A stretch of 64,000 nt of DNA from Cylindrotheca closterium (GCA_933822405.4 CAKOGP040002458.1:1-64000), one strand, 5' to 3'; numbered from the stretch's first letter, positions 22,174-33,605 are shown. Translations and numbers: made by a program. Notes: generated from the letters alone by a model not told the origin.

Positions 22174-25100
22174 ATGATGAATTCTTCGCTTGGGAACGAA
22201 AGAGATCATCAAAAAGCTAATGATCTCACCATGGTACCGGTAGGAGATCTTTCCTCGCCGGTTTCGAGCGTCTCTCAATGCGCGGATGAAGGATCCAACA
22301 TCATCACTGCTCCTGATCTCCCCATTATAGAAGGGCACACAGACGATGAGAATCATGATGAGGGAAAAAGTGTCGTTGTTGGAGATCTGTCGTCTTCGGC
22401 CTCGTCTTACAAACAGAAGTCTAAAAGTGGCGGGTCGAAAAGCAGTCTGAAGAGACGAAGTAGCCCATCGTCGCGCAAATCAAGGCATAGCTCGCATTCC
22501 CACCACTCGAGATCTCGTTCAAATTCTCTTGACGATGACAATTTGGCATTGAGTGATCGGTCTCACCGACATCGATCCGCTCGCAGCAGATCGTCCAAGA
22601 TGTCGGATTCCGAGCGGAGTGAACAAGACAAGCTCAGGTCTCATCGATCATCGGGCCGTAGACCATCTGCCCATAGATCCAGATCACCCAAGAAAGATTA
22701 CTCTTCTGAAAAGAAACGAAAAGGTGATAGTAGCCGGGCAACCAAGCCTGGTGCTTTTTCTGAAAGTGACAACAAGAGTTCCGGTGAGCGACGAAAGGAA
22801 CGACACAATCATGCAAAGGAATCCAATAAGCGAGGCGCAACCCCTCAAAAATCTAGTACAGCTTCTGAAAAGAAGGCTTCCAAGCCAGGTGCAATTCCCG
22901 AGAAAGCTTCCAGAAATGCTGGCGAGAGACGAAAGGAAAACAGCAATTCAAAGGCATCCAAGCCAGGGGCAGTTCCTTCTAATTCTAGAAAGAATTCGGG
23001 TGCACAAAGCAAGGATCGAAGCAATTCCAAGTCAAGCAAGCCAGGTGCTATTCCTTCAGATCTCATGTCAGCTCGTCATCGAAGAAAAGACGATCGGGCT
23101 GCAACTTCCAGGCGTGAGCCTGAACTCGAAATTGAGGCAGTGACTGTTGACGCTGATGATAGCACAGATGACGTTCGACAAATGGAACGGATGATGCGTC
23201 AACAAGAAATCGAAGAACTTGACCAGGGACTTTTGAACGAGAGAGCCGAACGAGAAACAGTAGAAGAGGAGAGAAAGAGACAGCAGAAGCGAAGAAACAA
23301 GCAGATCCATATTGCTGTTGTTTGTGCTATAATTTTGATTGCTGCGGGAGTCGGTGCCTACTTTGCTCTCAAGAAGGATGAAATTGTCGCACAATCTCCA
23401 TCCAACTCTCCTTCAATCGTCGAACAGATCTACGACCCACCAAGTTCTGAGGATTGTATTGCCGTTGCTCAAAATCGAACCACATCTGCAGAACGGGAAG
23501 CATTGGATCAATATGCTTTTGGTCTTTATGTAGATGTTACTTTGGGAACGCAAGCTTTTGAGATTTCTGACGAACAGGTCTTTGCACTGCAAATGGCCAT
23601 CCAAGATAAGCTTGTTCCTCTGCTCCTTGGCTGCCCCAGTCTGAACATTCTTGCCCTTGGTGATAGTCTGGGTGGCAATCGCTATGTGATTGCCAATGCC
23701 TTTGTGCACGGATTACCGGTGGACGATGACTGTACCGAAACAGATTTCCCTGGACAATGTCACAGAGTCTTCTTTGACCTATCTATTTTTTTAAAGGGGC
23801 CCATCCAACTCTCTTATATCACCGATTTGATATTCGAGGTCGAGGATCAATTGGTTGATGGCTATGACGATGAGAACTTGAAGCCTTCATTGGGATTGGA
23901 TTTCCCATTCTCCGCTGTGCGCTTGGAAAAAGTCGATCTCTTATCACCAACCACATCCCCTTCCACAATGCCATCCAAACTTGTATTCAATTCCGATACA
24001 GCTATGCCTTCAAGTACACCTACCATCACACAGCAGCTATATGATCCGCCAAGTTCTGAAGACTGCATTGCCGTTGCTCAGAACCGTTCCACGTCTGCAG
24101 AAAGAGCAGAATTGGATCAGTTTGATTTTGATCTCGTCATGGATGTCACTTTGTCAACGCAAGATGATATAAATGACAACCAAGTCTCCGAACTCTTGAA
24201 GGCATTGCAAGAGAAGTTAGCTCCCTCGTTGCTTGGGTGCTCCAGCAATGGTGGTGGTGTGTTTACTCGAAAGCTACGAAGCGAAGGATCATCTTTGTTG
24301 ATCCAGGATATACTTTCAAACCAGAGACACCTTACCCTTGGTGATAATCTTGGCAAAAATCGCTTTGTGATTGCCGATGCCTTTGTACAGGGGAATCCAG
24401 TGGAAGACGTCTGTACGGAAACAAGATTTGCCGAACAATGTCACAGAGTTCTTGTACAGCTTTCTGTCTTCTTGAAGGGGCCTATCGGAGTACTTGCTAT
24501 TTACAGGTTGATCTCAGAAGCCAAGGACGATTTGATTAAACAAATTGATGTGGATCAGAACTTGGTTGATTCACTGGGATTGAAATATCCTTTTTTCGCT
24601 GTCAGAGTCGCTTTAATCACAATGCCGGTACATTCTTCTGCTACTCCAACAGTAGTACCCATGGATGAATTCTTTCCAAGCTCGGTTCCAAGTTTGGTTC
24701 CATCCAGCTCGCCATCCAAGTCCCTGTCTGAGTATCCAACCTTGGCTCCCGTTTCTGGTCCAACACCTCCCCCGTCTCCACGACCGACTGTTGCACCATC
24801 AGACACTCCAAGCTTAAGGCCTTCATCTCTTTCCTCTTTCTCACCAACACGGGCACCTGTGGCTGGCCCAACGCTCTCACCATCAACCACACCATCAACC
24901 ACACCATCAACCACACCATCTGCAATACCATCCACAGTGTCATCGGTTGCTCCCAGTGCAACTCAAAGTCTACAGCTTTCATTGCTACCTTCCGTGTCAC
25001 CAACGTTGGTGCCTGTCGCTGGTCCAGCACTTCCGCCGTCAATTGCACCATCCACAATGCCATCTGCTGCAACCAGTGCGGCTCCCTCTTTCATTGCAAG

Positions 25101-26202
25101 TGAAGTGCCATCTTCTGATCCATCTTTCATTCCGAGTATGGCGTTGTCCTCCAATCCATCAATTGAGGCAAGCATGAATCCATCTAGCCAGCCATCAACG
25201 AAGCCAAGCTTGATGACATCTGTCTCTCCATCAGTCGACGTCTCGCAGTCTCCATCCATTTTTGATCCATGTTTTCAAACCAACACTGAGCTTTCCACCG
25301 CTGTCCACAATTGGTTTGATTCAGGTCTAAAGGCATCTGTCGAGAGCTCATATGGACCGATCGGGGACTGGTGTTTTGGTGTTGGTGTGACCAGCATGGC
25401 AAACCTCTTTGAGAGTAGAGGTACCTTCAACGAGGATATTTCAAACTGGGATGTTTCATCAATCACCAATATGGCAAAAATGTTCCGCTTTGCATCATCA
25501 TTCAATCAGGACTTGTCGTCATGGGAGGTTTCATCGGTGACAAACATGGAGTTTATGTTTGAGCGCGCGCACCAGTTCAATCAAAACTTGCCATCCTGGG
25601 ATGTTTCATCTGTAACTAACATGAGTGGAATGTTCGCATATGCAACCGTTTTCAATGGAGACATATCATCGTGGGACGTTTCTGCGGTAACCAGAATGGG
25701 GGGTTCTTCAAGGTTGTATGGTATGTTCGCCGAAGCATACGCTTTCAATCGACCGTTATCAACATGGGATGTTTCGAATGTTGTCGATATGGGTGGTATG
25801 TTCTTTAAGGCAAAGGTTTTCAATCAAGATTTGTCGTCATGGGACGTTTCTTCAGTGACCAACATGGCATCAATGTTCAGTGACGCATACGCCTTTCAAT
25901 CTGACTTATCATCATGGAATGTTTCATCTGTTCAAAGCATGAGCAGTTTTTTCCACAGGGCCAGCAGAATTAACTTTAACCCTGCATCATGGGACGTGTC
26001 ATCTGTGACGGACATCAGTCGACTGTTCCACAGAACATCTTTCAATCATAATATTTGCAGTTGGGGAGCGATACTTTCACCCAGTGTCATTATTGATGAG
26101 CCTTTTGGGAATACAATGTTTGGCCGCTCGGGCTGTCCAGTGAAAAGCAGTGCCAACATGTCTGCGGTTCCACCAGGTCCATTTTGCTACGAATGCATTT
26201 AA
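22174..26202 (+). CDS. Large single-pass membrane protein with DUF285 (BspA-like) repeats
   Basis: Single exon, 1,342 residues. Residues 1-376 are Ser/Arg/Lys-rich and contain several SKPGA(I/V)P-type motifs, which I associate with cytoplasmic tails of diatom receptor-like membrane proteins. A membrane helix follows at about 378-398 (IHIAVVCAIILIAAGVGAY), preceded by basic residues, so the rest should be outside or lumenal. Then come two homologous domains of about 190 residues (starting near 418 and 621, both with YDPPSSEDCIAVAQNR), a Ser/Pro/Thr-rich linker (about 823-1030) and eight W(D/E/N)VS repeats of DUF285 (about 1030-1326). DUF285 repeats are leucine-rich-repeat-like and often mediate surface binding. 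No signal peptide is needed if it is a type II protein. Function is unknown; adhesion or cell-wall anchoring is inference. The gene sits inside the DNA inserted into the NRT2 array. Confidence 0.88.
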   Translation: MMNSSLGNERDHQKANDLTMVPVGDLSSPVSSVSQCADEGSNIITAPDLPIIEGHTDDENHDEGKSVVVGDLSSSASSYKQKSKSGGSKSSLKRRSSPSSRKSRHSSHSHHSRSRSNSLDDDNLALSDRSHRHRSARSRSSKMSDSERSEQDKLRSHRSSGRRPSAHRSRSPKKDYSSEKKRKGDSSRATKPGAFSESDNKSSGERRKERHNHAKESNKRGATPQKSSTASEKKASKPGAIPEKASRNAGERRKENSNSKASKPGAVPSNSRKNSGAQSKDRSNSKSSKPGAIPSDLMSARHRRKDDRAATSRREPELEIEAVTVDADDSTDDVRQMERMMRQQEIEELDQGLLNERAERETVEEERKRQQKRRNKQIHIAVVCAIILIAAGVGAYFALKKDEIVAQSPSNSPSIVEQIYDPPSSEDCIAVAQNRTTSAEREALDQYAFGLYVDVTLGTQAFEISDEQVFALQMAIQDKLVPLLLGCPSLNILALGDSLGGNRYVIANAFVHGLPVDDDCTETDFPGQCHRVFFDLSIFLKGPIQLSYITDLIFEVEDQLVDGYDDENLKPSLGLDFPFSAVRLEKVDLLSPTTSPSTMPSKLVFNSDTAMPSSTPTITQQLYDPPSSEDCIAVAQNRSTSAERAELDQFDFDLVMDVTLSTQDDINDNQVSELLKALQEKLAPSLLGCSSNGGGVFTRKLRSEGSSLLIQDILSNQRHLTLGDNLGKNRFVIADAFVQGNPVEDVCTETRFAEQCHRVLVQLSVFLKGPIGVLAIYRLISEAKDDLIKQIDVDQNLVDSLGLKYPFFAVRVALITMPVHSSATPTVVPMDEFFPSSVPSLVPSSSPSKSLSEYPTLAPVSGPTPPPSPRPTVAPSDTPSLRPSSLSSFSPTRAPVAGPTLSPSTTPSTTPSTTPSAIPSTVSSVAPSATQSLQLSLLPSVSPTLVPVAGPALPPSIAPSTMPSAATSAAPSFIASEVPSSDPSFIPSMALSSNPSIEASMNPSSQPSTKPSLMTSVSPSVDVSQSPSIFDPCFQTNTELSTAVHNWFDSGLKASVESSYGPIGDWCFGVGVTSMANLFESRGTFNEDISNWDVSSITNMAKMFRFASSFNQDLSSWEVSSVTNMEFMFERAHQFNQNLPSWDVSSVTNMSGMFAYATVFNGDISSWDVSAVTRMGGSSRLYGMFAEAYAFNRPLSTWDVSNVVDMGGMFFKAKVFNQDLSSWDVSSVTNMASMFSDAYAFQSDLSSWNVSSVQSMSSFFHRASRINFNPASWDVSSVTDISRLFHRTSFNHNICSWGAILSPSVIIDEPFGNTMFGRSGCPVKSSANMSAVPPGPFCYECI

Positions 26203-28278
26203 AATCAACAAATATATCAACAGATGTTTTTATTGATTATTCAAAGATATCCAGGCAAGAATCCCACACATCACCGGTGTGTCATTGTGATAAAATAATA
26301 TGAAACATAAATCTATTCAGCAAAGAAGACTAGCGGTCCAGCTCTCCTTTGATGAACCTCAATGAGTTTGTTGTGATATCAGATAAAGAACAGATTCAAG
26401 AAGCAGAGCTTATAGTGCCTATCCTCTCTTATTAGTATTGGACCATCATACTCATCTTATCCTTGGAATAAACATTGCTCGATATCACCACCATCAACAC
26501 TTTTGATTTTTCCCTGATTTTCTGTATTGTGCGGTCCGCTGTTTTTGTGACATCATATTTTAATACACGCGTTGCATGGAAACACATCGCACGCACACGG
26601 ACAAAGAATTTTTTCAGTCATCATCATCATCATCTGCTGCCATCAGCATAATGCTGATATCATCATGCATCATCATTAATCAGTATCTGCTTTTCTGAAG
26701 AAGAGGTCATTAAGGAATGCTCGACATCGACAGCAATGCAGCAATGACGCTTCAGCAGTATCATGCATCCTATTGGCATGATTTTTTGAAAGGAGAAATA
26801 TGTGCTTTATTATTATTTTCAGATTTTGTAACCGGGTTCATTTTGAAATCATTATCTCAATCAATGATATGTTGATCAGTCATGGCATCTTATCTTTTTT
26901 GGTGATGGCAATATTCTTCTTGGTCTTCTTGGATAGAAGTTGAAGTGATGATGTGATGATCTTTCAATAGTTGGCAGGCCTGGGTGGAGGAAAAGTGGAC
27001 CAATGGGCATGATGATGATGCACTATTATTATCACTCATCCAAGGATACTTCAACTCTTGCATTTTCTGTGGCCAATTGCAATCAGGTGACAGGAGGAAA
27101 TTCCATTGCTGGCAATGTCATCTACACATAGTCTCTTAGAAAATCCGCATCACACTGGTGCATAATTCTGGATGAACCATCATCGTCGCCACAATCATTA
27201 TCCGTAGCAGTATTACTCCCATAGAGGGGCGTCTTCTTGAGTTGGTCCAAGAGCACCGTGTTATTGGCTCAATCCTTTTGTTCCCATTTACTCCAAGTCT
27301 CATTGGTGAATTGTACCGGTAGTTGTAATTGCGGTGAAGATGACTGGGTACCGCCATTATTTCATCATACCCATCATCATACCCGTTGGCAATCACAGCA
27401 GATAAAAAAGACAACAATGCCCTGAGCAAGGACAATGACAACCGCCAAGAAGATTGATTTGTGTTGGATAGTACAACTCTTATTGTTTGAATAGCATGAT
27501 GACATAGTCTGAAAAAGCTTCAGTTTAATTCCTACTGCAAACAGATGAATCATGGAAAGATGAAGGATATTCATGCGATTCTTCTTTCTTGAATAAAAAA
27601 CAATTCATTAATGAGGATGTTGCTGAAGACTTTTCATTGTGTTGCTGTTGTCAATCCCATAACGCCGTGTGTACTGTTATAATGTATTATGGATGTTAGA
27701 AATAAGCAGACTGTTCTCTATCGTGAGTGCCTTTAGCGCTCAGAACAAACTCTCTGCAATCTAAATTATTAATTGACTGTACAACACTTCCACAATAATA
27801 CTAGTTCTCCTGTATTAGGTATACTTTGAGTGAAATTGTTCCTAGTTGATTAATGTTTGGCTTGAATTGATGATTCAAGCACAAAAGTGAGTTCAACAAA
27901 TTTTCTTTTGGGAAATCCCTTGTTTACAGAATTGAAGGGACATTTGGTAATATTCCCTACTGCATCGTACACAACATCAACATTCCACTTGTATAGGGTC
28001 ATTCCCTTTCCATGTGGATATCCAATTGTGCTTACTTGAATAGTTTTTCAACAAACGTAAAAACTCATATTTCATCATATCCCAACACACTCCTGCCATT
28101 CTGACAATCACCATTGGCAGCAAGGGGACATGCTCTCATTCATTGTTTATTTTGCTTTGTATTTTCATTTTGAACATATAAATACTTGTCTGACCTAGTC
28201 CTGGGGACCAAGAATCAGATCTCTGAACTTGCAAAATTTCTCAGCTTGCAATGGGTTGGTTGGTCATGAAATCCGCAA
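26203..28278. other. Intergenic, AT-rich
   Basis: No supported gene. A minus ORF at 27136-27441 starts with a hydrophobic, signal-like segment but has no recognisable domain and is weak. ATC/CAT-rich stretches occur around 26620-26670. One TACCGGTA lies at 27314. The stretch 27700-28280 adjoins the copia fragment and may include its decayed 3' part. Confidence 0.45.
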
Positions 28279-29960
28279 TCATATTCCACTCGATCTGTGA
28301 TAAAGAAATAACAAATATTGATAACTCAGCTGCTTTTGCCAGCACTCTTGTGACCATTCTCTTCCAGTAGAATTGCACTTTAGTGTCAGGTGATACAACA
28401 ATTTACAAAACAAATATAGCATCATGCGAACACACTTCTTCCAATCAGACTCTGTAGGTTCTCGAACTCTCAAGGCAAGAATAGTAATCTTTGGATGGAT
28501 ATCCAAACGAGCTCTCTTAGAGACATAAAGTCCCCTTGTAACAGTAGTATGAAAGATCTGACGGTACTCAGCACTGAGCAACTTAGCTATACCAGCTTCC
28601 AGTAAATTGTTACCAGCTGGTGTTTCCTGCTTTGAATCCTTGTTGAACTTGATAGGAAAATCATCCAAAATGTTCTTGACATAGTCGTCCATGCGGATCT
28701 TGAGTTTTCCTTTCACAAAGAAATGCAAAGTCATTCCAAGATATCTGTGCATCTTTCCTCTGATGACTGTGCACAGCTTGATTGAACCACATCTCATGTT
28801 CAACCATTTAGCAAATTTGTCATTTACCTTTGGATCCATATGACTGAACATAAGATGGACAACATATAACCTGATAGTTTGTTGTTTTTCATCAATACCT
28901 TCGTTAGCAACACACAGGTCATACGGATTGAAAACAAATCCCTTTGCCTTCAAATCAGGCTCAATTGCAACATCCCATATATAGCACGTAGTACCCGCAC
29001 ATAGATTACTCGCTTTCTGTTTGCTAATACAACGTATTTGCAATACTCTGGGGCCATGTCAATCAATATCTTGACCATCATGCCAGTGATTTTCATGTAG
29101 ATGCAATCTCCTCCTTCCTTTGCTTCAGGCATATGTTTGAATGAAAGCGCGTTAGGTACATCCATCATCATTATGTCTCTACCTTTGTGTGCATCAATAA
29201 CACAAGTAGTGGTGATTGCTTCTTGCAAAGCAGTTGGACTTGCAATGACCTCTCCTGATAACCGTTCACGAGTTCCATCACCTCGGTATACTAGGCGACC
29301 TTTAATTGTCTTTTCGAATTGCTTTTCCGCGAGTAACATCATCGCTGATTGGGCTTTCTTTTGCTCAGACGCGGTCATGTCTTTCACAAATTTGGGAGTA
29401 AAACAATCTCTCAGGAGCATTTGTCTCAATTCCTTAGTCCTTGGTTGATGTAATACTGTTGAATGAAGTTGAGACCTTCATCAGAATGGAACTTGGCCTT
29501 GTTCTGCATCATGCAACGAGCAATCAGAATAGCGTCTTGCTCTTCATAATCAGCTTTCATCTCATTCCCAATCTGTTGGAAACATAGATTGTGCTGTGCT
29601 TCAAGGACAGCTTTACTGTATTTAGTACTGTGACTTTCTTCTTTGGTACTAATACTAGATTTCAATTTGTCCTTCAACAGTTCCATTTCCCTCTCTCGAT
29701 GCTTGCGTCTTGTTGCAACTGAGTTCTTGTTCTTATTGGCAGAACTGCCACTCCTGCTCGAAGGCCATTCTCCTGGTTTCTTTGGAACTTGAGAAAGGTT
29801 CAGCCCGGATATTGCAGCTTGTTCATATGTTTGCCCAGATCAAGTGTCTCTTCTTCTTGCGGTTCTTGTAGATCCTCCAGATCAGTAATGAGGCTCCCAA
29901 TACCAGTGACTCCTCTATCGACATTTTCTTGATGGTGATCCAAACTGGCAACAGTGCGGT
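28279..29960 (-). mobile_element. Degenerate Ty1/copia pol fragment, minus strand
   Basis: From 29960 leftwards the sequence matches, in inverted orientation, the copia piece at about 14170-14660, then continues through RT in shifting frames (29686-29426, 29429-28950, 29043-28279). RT landmarks are visible, for example SPTALQEAI and VIDAHKGRDIMMMDVPNA. The position of the catalytic Asp-Asp pair reads VVHLM instead of a VDDLM-type motif, so polymerase function is lost. A 43 bp deletion near 29850 relative to the 14 kb copy and several stops confirm decay. No LTRs are found. Confidence 0.78.
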
Positions 29961-31319
29961 GCTATTACCGTGTTTAACGTGATGTTTTTTACATGGATTT
30001 GGACCTATCAAAGTACTTCCACGCTAAACACTCGCTTGTGTGAACGCAGTGCAGATGACGATTGTCAAACACAAAAACCTGACCACCATGACAATCAAAC
30101 TCTACACTGGCTTAGAACTATATTGAGTTTTGTACTAGAATGTTAATATTTTGTATTTTACCTAGTTCTGGGATGGCATAGGGGGAAATGACTGCCTAGA
30201 TACAACTGGAAACCTGCTCATTATTACTCCTGATGGAACAACCAGTGCTGCAGAGCAATCTTTCAGCAGCCATCATCTCATCTTTGATTTGCCAGGCAAG
30301 ATGTTGTACAAGCAGTCACACTCCTCATTACTCCTCCATGTATCATCTTTCAGAGCTCCTTGGAGGAGGCATGCTGGTTTGTAGGTGTATCAATCATTGG
30401 AGAATTGTCCCCAAGAAGCAATTGCTGCTGCTCCTGCCCCTGAAACTTTCCTTTTGAATCAGCTACAGTCACAATTACCTTCATATGCTGCACTTCCCTA
30501 ATATCTCACACAGTTTGCATCAAAGCCCAGTTCTCATTTCTTTCACTCTGCCCACTTGACGAGAACGCCAATGCTGATTTGCAAGAAGCCAGCTAGAAGA
30601 TGACAAAACAACCTCATTGCTATTACTGGCAAGAGTTTGCCTTCATCCGCTTTGTTGCCTTGAAATTTAGATGTACTCATTTTGTTCAGCCTTTACAGTG
30701 AACGACAGCGTCCATGCTGATTGTTGAAACCAACGAGAAAGGAGATGGTAACATAAAATTATTCCCTTGCTGGCAACACTGACTCGGGTATCCGGCTCGT
30801 TCATTTCAGCAGTGGCGGTAGATTGTTGGCAAGACCTATGATTCTTCCTCTGCTTCAGTTCCAATCTTTTCCTCATTATCATTTGATGACTCGTTTTTGG
30901 GGTCCGACTTGTCACTCGTTCTTGCTGCTGCTGCTGTGGCTTTGCTTTGTTGGATTAGTAGAAAAACACATCATAATTGCCAACTGCCTCTGGCAGCTTT
31001 CATCATCAATCTATGCTTTGTCGCCTGCTCTCGGTTTTGTTTGTTGTTCGCTATGAGGAAGCTGGTGAAAACAAGTGCTGTATAGTGTTGAATGACTCGC
31101 GGTTAACGATTTTATAGTGTCATCCATCACTTTGTATATCCGGGTTACGTTGGCCATTTCACTGTGGGCTTGGTTGACCTTTGGTCGCTCCGCCAAATAG
31201 TTTTACGTGCAAGGTCATAGCACCGAATTTTTGCCCATTCTAGTTGATGCTTTGCTTCTCCTTTTGAATGACATATTTACCTACCGGCTGAACCAGCCTA
31301 GAAGAAGAGATAGGAATGG
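29961..31319. other. Intergenic within the inserted DNA
   Basis: No ORF above 85 codons with protein-like content. Some Leu/Ser-rich ORFs around 30230-31060 are low-complexity shadows on both strands. I recognise no RNA gene or repeat. Confidence 0.45.
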
Positions 31320-31390
31320 GTCACAACAAAAGTTATGGAGTCTCTCAGAAAGCCACAGAAAGGAGTGACGTGAGAGTTAGGCCTAAAGCT
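31320..31390 (-). repeat. Inverted partner of the 22081-22141 block
   Basis: Shares GTCACAACAAA, TCTCTCAGAAAG and GAGAGTTAGGCCTAAAGC with the reverse complement of 22081-22141, with about 10 extra bases in the middle. It lies just outside the gypsy palindrome. Confidence 0.6.
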
Positions 31391-31582
31391 ATGTCTGTAC
31401 CTCCAAAGGATCTAATCTAGTTCCAAGGTCACTCCAAGGTCATTACACTCTTCCCTTCTATGATCAGAGCCAGTCGATTGATCATACACTAAAAGTCACA
31501 AGGCGTCCTTACATCCACTTGATACTCCATTCAACTTCAGAGGTGGTTCTTGACGCAATGGGCGATGCAAGCATATCGTCCA

Positions 31583-31798
31583 TTAGACTCGACGGAACGG
31601 CACAAGCCGTCTGATGTTGATCCTCTCACAGATCGCATTTGTGCGCTGAATTTCCACTGTACCATTAGTGTAAACATTTGTAATAGGATACGGACCTCTG
31701 TACTTCGGATCCAACTTCCGTCCATCAGTATTCTTGATCAAAACTTCTCCACCAATTCTGTAATCAAATTCTTTTCGCTTCGCGTTCTGTCTCCTCAA
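31583..31798 (-). pseudogene. Ty3/gypsy integrase C-terminal fragment
   Basis: A 71-residue open frame contains KLDPKYRGPYPITNVYTNG and ERINIRRLVPF, which match the C-terminal SH3-like part of Ty3/gypsy integrase that follows the catalytic core. In the family this region binds DNA or chromatin. Upstream domains are absent, so it is a remnant. Confidence 0.75.
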
Positions 31799-31853
31799 GT
31801 TTTCATTGATCTTGTACGGAACTGTTGAAGTTCGCAGGAGTCCTCAAGTCTTT

Positions 31854-31898
31854 GAGAGACTGAATATACGGCGTCTTGTGCCGTTTCGTCGAGTCTAG
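31854..31898 (+). pseudogene. Second copy of the same gypsy Pol terminus, opposite strand
   Basis: Fifteen codons including the stop (31896-31898) read ERLNIRRLVPFRRV, matching the end of the minus-strand fragment at 31583-31798. The upstream part is lost at the palindrome centre. Confidence 0.7.
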
Positions 31899-32276
31899 CA
31901 AGCGATGAGTTTGAATCGCCGGTTGCGTCAAGAACCACCTCTCGTATGAACTGTGGATGTAAGGGCGCCTTTGTGACTACACTTTGATACGGAATGGTAT
32001 GATAATACTATGATCATACGACAAGCTTTGATCATAGAGGGGAAGAGTGAAACGGCCCACAGAACAGGCCCAAGGTATTGGGACTGTAGAAGCTCCTTCG
32101 GTTGGGTACAGGACTAGACCTTAGTCAAAAGTTCCACGTAAGCAATTTTCTCTGTGACTCTTCTGTGAAGGTTGGGTTACTATTCGGCATCTGCTAATAA
32201 TATAAAAGATGCGGTGTTCTTATGGGTATGACGTCATCTCCTGTGGTGCTCTCATTTGGCATCGATGACGCATTCG

Positions 32277-32314
32277 TGGAAGGAGGATCACCACCAACTA
32301 TAGCAATGGCGCCT
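32277..32314 (+). repeat. 38 bp direct repeat at the right edge of the insertion
   Basis: Second copy of 13393-13430, differing at two positions. Immediately after it, sequence resumes homology to the spacer upstream of copy 3 (TGTAATTTCATCGCACGATG at 32320 and 36555). Confidence 0.7.
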
Positions 32315-33076
32315 GACATCTGTAATTTCATCGCACGATGATTGATCGGAGGAATTCATTGTTGACGCGAACATCCAACTAATAGTATTCCGGTCAGAGG
32401 AGTATATGTATGGATGGGTGCATTTGTCAACGGTTCTCGGTATGAGGCTGATTCTTCAAGATTCCGGAATGGTATTTTTAGCAAGTATGACGAGAAGGGC
32501 ATTTGCTCAGAATTTTTTGGCAGAACTTACCCACAACTGCCATACCGGTGGTACAACACATCTCATGGCGCGTGTTATTTGATTGTTACGATTCAGAATG
32601 TTTATACGGCCCAGCTCTTCATGTCACAAATGGTCGTCAATTTTCCATTCAGATTCCATGATAGGCGGCGCATAATCCAAATGAAGTGCGTCAACCTGGA
32701 ATTCTGATCATCTTGTCATCCAAAGTGTGACGAGCTATATTACATCTAGCAACATCAGCTGGTCAACAAGGCAAAACCACTTGAGCATAATTACTGCATT
32801 GGCTGCAAGAGACTGGTCGATTCGTCGCTTTTTTGAAGCCTCTGGGTCAATCTCCATTATCAATGGGCTTGGTGGCAAGCAAAGAAGCTTCGATATTAGT
32901 TGGGCCTTGCCGGCTTCTCCTCATTCGATTCCTCGTATGAAGCTGTAGATCATTTGTCGATTTGAAGCCTGAAGTCAGAGGTGAAAACTTGGATCATCAC
33001 AGAAATCTTCACGGCCGTAATTTAATAACTTGGGCTCCACTAGTGCTTCATTACTCGTCACCACAGGAAGAATTTT
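32315..33076 (+). other. Upstream spacer of NRT2 copy 2, diverged from copy 3 spacer
   Basis: Collinear but diverged relative of about 36550-37274. Shared landmarks are CGCACGATGATTGATCG, ATTCCGGTC and CATCCAAAGTGTGACGAGCT. No conserved ORF. An ATGACGTCAT palindrome (CRE-like) at 32228-32237 lies just before it, inside the inserted DNA. Confidence 0.6.
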
Positions 33077-33605
33077 GGCATCAGTCTTCATTAGCAATGC
33101 ATTTCAGTCTCAGCTAGTTGCAGATCTTCAGCATGGGGACGCTAAGGTGATTTCTCACTCTCGCAATATCGTCGAAGATACCTTCGTTTGCTCCACGTAT
33201 TTTAACAGAACTCAAAACTTCGTTTCCCAATGCCGCTGATTCTGGAAGTTTTACACACGATGCGGATCGGGCGAGTCAAACCTCTGCCGGAAGTTTTGCT
33301 TCACAGAAGTTCTCGATCGTATTTTTTTGATATTGGAGATACTTTTATTTCTCCGATCAGACTTCGTTTTGAAATTTCCATTTAGATCCTCGTTTCACTG
33401 ACGATAATTGCGACCTGAAGTTTTGGAGAAATAGGGTGATCTGGCTGGCGTCCGAACTCCTGGCACTTGAACTTGTTGTGCCAACGGAGTGCTAGGTTCT
33501 TACTTTTTTTACGGAAATTTTGGCACGCCAGATTTTTGACGACAACGACCATCAGGTCACAATTTTATTTTTAGCAATAGTTGAAAGCTACATCAACAAA
33601 CAAAA
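33077..33605 (+). promoter_or_regulatory. Promoter and leader of NRT2 copy 2, identical to copy 3
   Basis: The 529 bp before the ATG appear identical to 37275-37803 before copy 3. This should contain the promoter and 5' UTR of both genes. The AAAAATGAGTGG start context is shared. I cannot assign individual factor sites; nitrate or ammonium control is expected from the family but not shown by the sequence. Confidence 0.6.

Larger units (their letters stand above)
31447..32055. mobile_element. Palindromic pair of Ty3/gypsy 3' ends
   Basis: Two copies of the same retroelement terminus point away from each other. The minus-strand copy reads from about 31860 leftwards and the plus-strand copy from about 31850 rightwards. 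Both encode the same Pol terminus (NIRRLVPFRRV then stop) followed by a matching region with GTCAAGAACCACCTCT and the probable LTR start TGTAAGG. The outer ends are mirrored too (ACTCTTCCC at 31450, GGGAAGAGTG at 32040). Identity between arms is moderate, so this is old. It could arise by inverted insertion of two truncated copies or by a palindromic repair event. Confidence 0.72.
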
